Positions 60,301 through 64,000 of a stretch of DNA of 64,000 nucleotides are shown here, piece after piece (position 1 is the stretch's first letter; each line of letters starts with the position of its first letter). Below the pieces are notes generated by a model, which saw only the letters and a list, made by a program, of their open reading frames with translations, was not told the origin of the DNA and ran no database searches. The translations under genes and the position numbers were made by a program. Location: positions 76,759,405-76,823,404 of the forward strand of contig JAPFBE010000002.1 in the NCBI GenBank assembly GCA_034336665.1. Reading direction: 5' to 3'. Source of the DNA: Luscinia megarhynchos. Taxonomy: Eukaryota; Chordata; Aves; Passeriformes; Turdidae.

Positions 60301-63300
60301 TTGCCAGGAGCCACGATGTAAAGAGAAGGATGAAAAGTATTGCTCTGTGGTATAATCATTTTATGAAGTTGGAGGGACAGGAAGGTGAAGGAATGGGTCA
60401 GAAAAGGTGATGGTGTACACTGAGATTGCAACAGGAGTCAGTAGGGTTGTAGCTTAGAGGCAGTTTAATTTTCATGAATCACCAGGATACTTCCCTAAAA
60501 TCCAAATGCCTTTTTAAAAATTACTTTTGCATGATCCATCAGTGAAAGGTGTTACCACTTCCATGAACTCAACTTGGAGACACCCACAAAGGGAATTAAT
60601 TTTCTGTTTTCAACTGAAAAGTGTATCTTGTCTGCTTAATTAAATCTTGAAATTAACCTTTTCTTTCTGCTGGTGATTTACTGTCTTGGAACCTGTGACA
60701 ATTTTTTAGAATAATTCAGTGCTGCAAAAGTGGTATTGTGCTATAGTAGGGACTTATCAACAAGTTATGAAAATCATTTAAGATTGTGAATGAGAGAAAT
60801 CATTTGTATTACCTCTTAATTATGACACCAGAACTGCTGTCAGTCTTAGTTCTCCTAGTTTTGGGAATCTCTCCTCTTGAATATTTTAATTACCGTTGAG
60901 AATATTGCTTGTATTTCCCAAGTTGAGGATTTGCTTTACAAACAGAGGATGTTACTCTTTGAGGGAACTGAGAGTTCCTAGCTGTTTATACTGGTTTCCA
61001 AGTTCATGGGCGTGTGAACTACTCATTTATATTTTCTTTTTTCCCATAGTGATAACATGTAACTAAAGATACTGAATTGCAAGAAAGTTTGTATCATTGT
61101 CTAACTCCAAGGAGCATCTTGTATTGTAACTGCTAAATAAGTAGTGCCTTGAACAAAGGTCATATAGTCTTTTATGTGATCATTTAATATGCAATAAAAT
61201 AGTCTTTGGGATTTGAGTGCACTGACCTGCTTTTTAGTTACTGTAGAACAACTTCAGTTGATTTCAGAGGGAATTGGAGGTGCACAACACTTCAGAAAAT
61301 CAGGCCATGTATATCCAGGTGCTCAAGAATGCATTCTGTATCTTTTCAAAGACACAGCAAGTAGAGGTGGATTTCAGTTGCCCTCCATAACCAGTGGCTA
61401 TAATCATGATTATGATGAAGGCTTAGTAAAAATCAGAAAAAGCAAACCCTATGTAAAGAAACAAAGCCTTAATCAAGGTTTAAGGAGAGTTTAGCAGCAG
61501 CATATATGTATTTTATTCATTGACAAGGTTCATTTTGCATAAAAGTGCTGATGACTGTCAGCACCCTGGTCTGTATTTGACATTTGCCCGTGGAATATGG
61601 AGTTTAGAAATTTCATCAGCTTTTGTGGATAATCTTTTCAAAGGTGGATAACTTCAAAGGCGGATAAGTTCTAAACAGGGAGGATTAAATCAGTGCTATG
61701 ATACTGTGCATGAGCTGTTGATAGAACAGTGCAGCAGTGAGCAAAAGAAAGCTAAAGTATTTGTTTCAATCTTGATTAAGTTGTTGGTGGAAATTCACAG
61801 GATATTCTCCATAATGGTTAGCTGGTCAATGTTAATGGCCCCTGAGGTGCCCTGATGGACAGTGATGTGGACCCAGGTGGAAGCAGGCACTCACTCTGCC
61901 TGACCTGGTACTGTTAAGGTTTATTCCCATCAGCAAACACTGCATTTATAATGCCAAGGGTTTATGGAGGGCCTCATAGTTACTATTGTTATTATTCTTT
62001 CAGTTTGCTGGTTTGTGCTTTAAAATTTCTAGAATATCACCACCTTTGATTTGAATACCTAGTGCTATGTTAAGTTTTAATGTTACACATTTAAACTAGA
62101 ATGGGCTAAAATATTTTACAGCATACTTGTGATTTGTAGGAGAGTGAGTTTTAGTATTTGCTAGCTTGAGTGCTTATCCGTGTGTTTAATAAGAAATGTA
62201 TTTATAGGCAGCACAATGATTAATAGCTTTAGTAGAGGGGATCCCAAATATCTTTGTCTCAATTTCTGTTTAGCAGGAATATGGTGCCTGCTCTACATCA
62301 TGTAGTTAATCTTTTTGCATGCTACAGTTTTGCTTTTCTTTGGTCACTAGATGTCTACCAGAAGAAAGAAGTCCTCCCTATCATCATCTCTCTTATTATT
62401 ATGCCTTGTTCTGCCCCAACCCTGACATTTAAAAATGTCTGCCCAGGAGTGATTTAGAGTTTAAAACCTGGAGGTTTTACAGCAGTTTTGACTACCCCTA
62501 CTTGTCACAATTTGCCTTGCACTGACAGTAGGCACTTTTGCCAGAACTGGGGTTTTAAATTGCTTTCTTTTAATCCAAATTTTATTTAAGAGAAATAACT
62601 GCAGGAAACATCCTGCCTGTGGGTAACTGAGAGCTGCTTGCTGTGTTGTGCCCTGCAGCAGAGCCAGTTGGTGGGCAGCAGCAGTAGCACGAGGGTGGCT
62701 TCAGAATGGATTTGTGACTTTACTCATGTTCAGGAAGACAGATTTCAGTTTCTGCAGTGACTGTCAAAACACTTTAAAAGCTTTATCTCTCACTAATGAT
62801 GTAGCAAACATATTTTTACACACAAGGTTTGGGATTTTTTTCTTTACGACTTTTAAAATGTTAAAATAAGGCAAAAATCCAGGGTTTCGCATGGACAGTA
62901 TGAACAATATCAATCATTTATTGTACTGATAGGCAGATTCACTGTTCCTTCACTTAATATACACAATTGTATTTCACATTGCATAGAGAAAAGAGGAGAC
63001 AAGCAGGTAAAACGTTAAATCACTGTGCATGGAGTGGAAGTAAAACAGTGAGAATGAGCTGGCTTAACCTTATTTGAGTTTTGTTATGTGTGTGGTTTTT
63101 TTCCCAGCAAGACCCCATCCAGCACCACATACCTACCCCTTAACTTTCTGAGGCTCAGCCTGGAAAGAGCCCAAGGCCATTAGGCCATTTCTGAAATGGT
63201 ATTTATTTGCTTGAGTACACATGAGGAATTCAAGGATTCATTTCAGTGGGAGTTCATTGACTGTAGTCTTGAAGGATTGAGCCTCATTGTTTGAGACACA

Positions 63301-64000
63301 TTTCAAATAAAATGCATTTGGTTCCATTTGTTAAATAAGACACAGAAATGCATCTGAGAAGTTTTATATAGCTAATCTGATAACCTGGAATTGCCTCTGA
63401 AACAGTTGTACATGGAGGCAGCATAGGTTTATTGGCTTTAAGACACAGCCCAATTTCCTTCCTTCTCCAGTACTTACTGAGAGTAGGGGCCTGGACATTC
63501 ATGAAGTTGTCTAGCATAAAATTGGTGTAAAGTAAAAAGGGAGCCAGGCCAAAAAACCCCAAGGATGCCAGAAGATAGGGCTGCTTCATAGTATAGTTCC
63601 CATTTAAAAAATACACTCTCTAATATAATAAAAAGGACAGCCCACCATGTAAACTAAATTACTAAATTTTTTATAAAATCTGTAGTATTTTTTTCTTCAT
63701 TTAATGTCAATTTTAATGTTAGTGAGACAGACTAGTAATTTAGTGTGAGATCCAAGGAGGCACATTTTTCAAGAGAGTCAGTTTGTTCTTTACATGGTAC
63801 AGATACAAGAATCCAGGAGATACACAAACTAGACACCAATAATCTTAGGATATTAAATTTAATTATTGATTACACAGAATATGATGTAAAAACAGCAATT
63901 TACTAGAATAATTATAACCTGCAAAATGTGAAAATAGTTTAGAAAATGGATTGTCATATTCTCTGACACAGCAATAGTCATGAAAGGTACACTTCTAATA
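57346..64000. other. intergenic sequence downstream of DECR1
   Basis: No exon of a known family recognised on either strand. In amniotes CALB1 lies next in this block on the opposite strand, but none of its EF-hand exons are visible here. Short open frames at 61213-61494 and 63284-63616 have no family resemblance. The stretch near 61245-61310 (GATTTCAGAGGGAATTGG, then CAGAAAATCAGGCC) recalls an old amniote interspersed repeat, at low confidence. Confidence 0.55.

Noticed and set aside
63284..63616. 110-residue - strand frame with a hydrophobic segment (PYLLASLGFFGLAPFLLYTN)
   Set aside because: No family recognised, no acceptor or partner exon found, and none of the CALB1 EF-hand signatures expected next in synteny.

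Overview
The window is vertebrate nuclear DNA, and most likely a songbird (passerine). It has large introns with GT/AG splice sites, CpG islands and AATAAA signals. Several CR1 retroposon tails point to a bird. One element at 38236-38412 fuses a tRNA-Ile-like head to a CR1 tail, which is the layout of TguSINE1, known from zebra finch and relatives. Gene order and product identity match the conserved amniote block OSGIN2 - NBN - DECR1 (human 8q21.3, chicken chromosome 2). All comparisons with human proteins and exon sizes come from memory, not from an alignment.

Layout: OSGIN2 runs on the + strand from the left edge, probably missing only its first four coding bases, to the stop at 10382. It has five coding exons and a 3'UTR of up to about 1.5 kb. 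From about 11.9 to 19.8 kb is a gene-poor gap between convergent 3' ends. NBN (nibrin) lies on the - strand, with ATG at 39651 and stop at 19975; all 16 coding exons are placed and tile in compatible phases except at one site in exon 11. DECR1 (mitochondrial 2,4-dienoyl-CoA reductase) is on the + strand, 42879-57207, in 10 coding exons with a fully intact 334-residue frame and a poly(A) signal at 57319. NBN and DECR1 are head to head, with start codons 3.2 kb apart, each under its own CpG island. From 57.35 to 64 kb I see no gene.

The three products work in different places. OSGIN2 is a flavin-monooxygenase-like oxidative-stress response protein. NBN is the FHA/BRCT adaptor of the MRE11-RAD50-NBN double-strand-break complex. 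DECR1 is the auxiliary NADPH-dependent enzyme of unsaturated fatty acid beta-oxidation.

Main oddities: (1) two independent single-base frame breaks in otherwise well-preserved genes, an extra C at 4812 in OSGIN2 exon 2 and a net one-base loss near 27.8 kb in NBN exon 11, which look more like residual assembly errors than pseudogenes; (2) an 11-bp-unit GC minisatellite (42367-42840) with a 110-bp higher-order period, ending 39 bp before the DECR1 start codon and open in all three + frames; (3) shorter GC tandem repeats, one also of 11-bp unit, just upstream of the NBN start codon; (4) the TguSINE1-like insertion in NBN intron 1. I found no previously undescribed biological system; the window is a conserved avian locus with some unusual promoter repeats.
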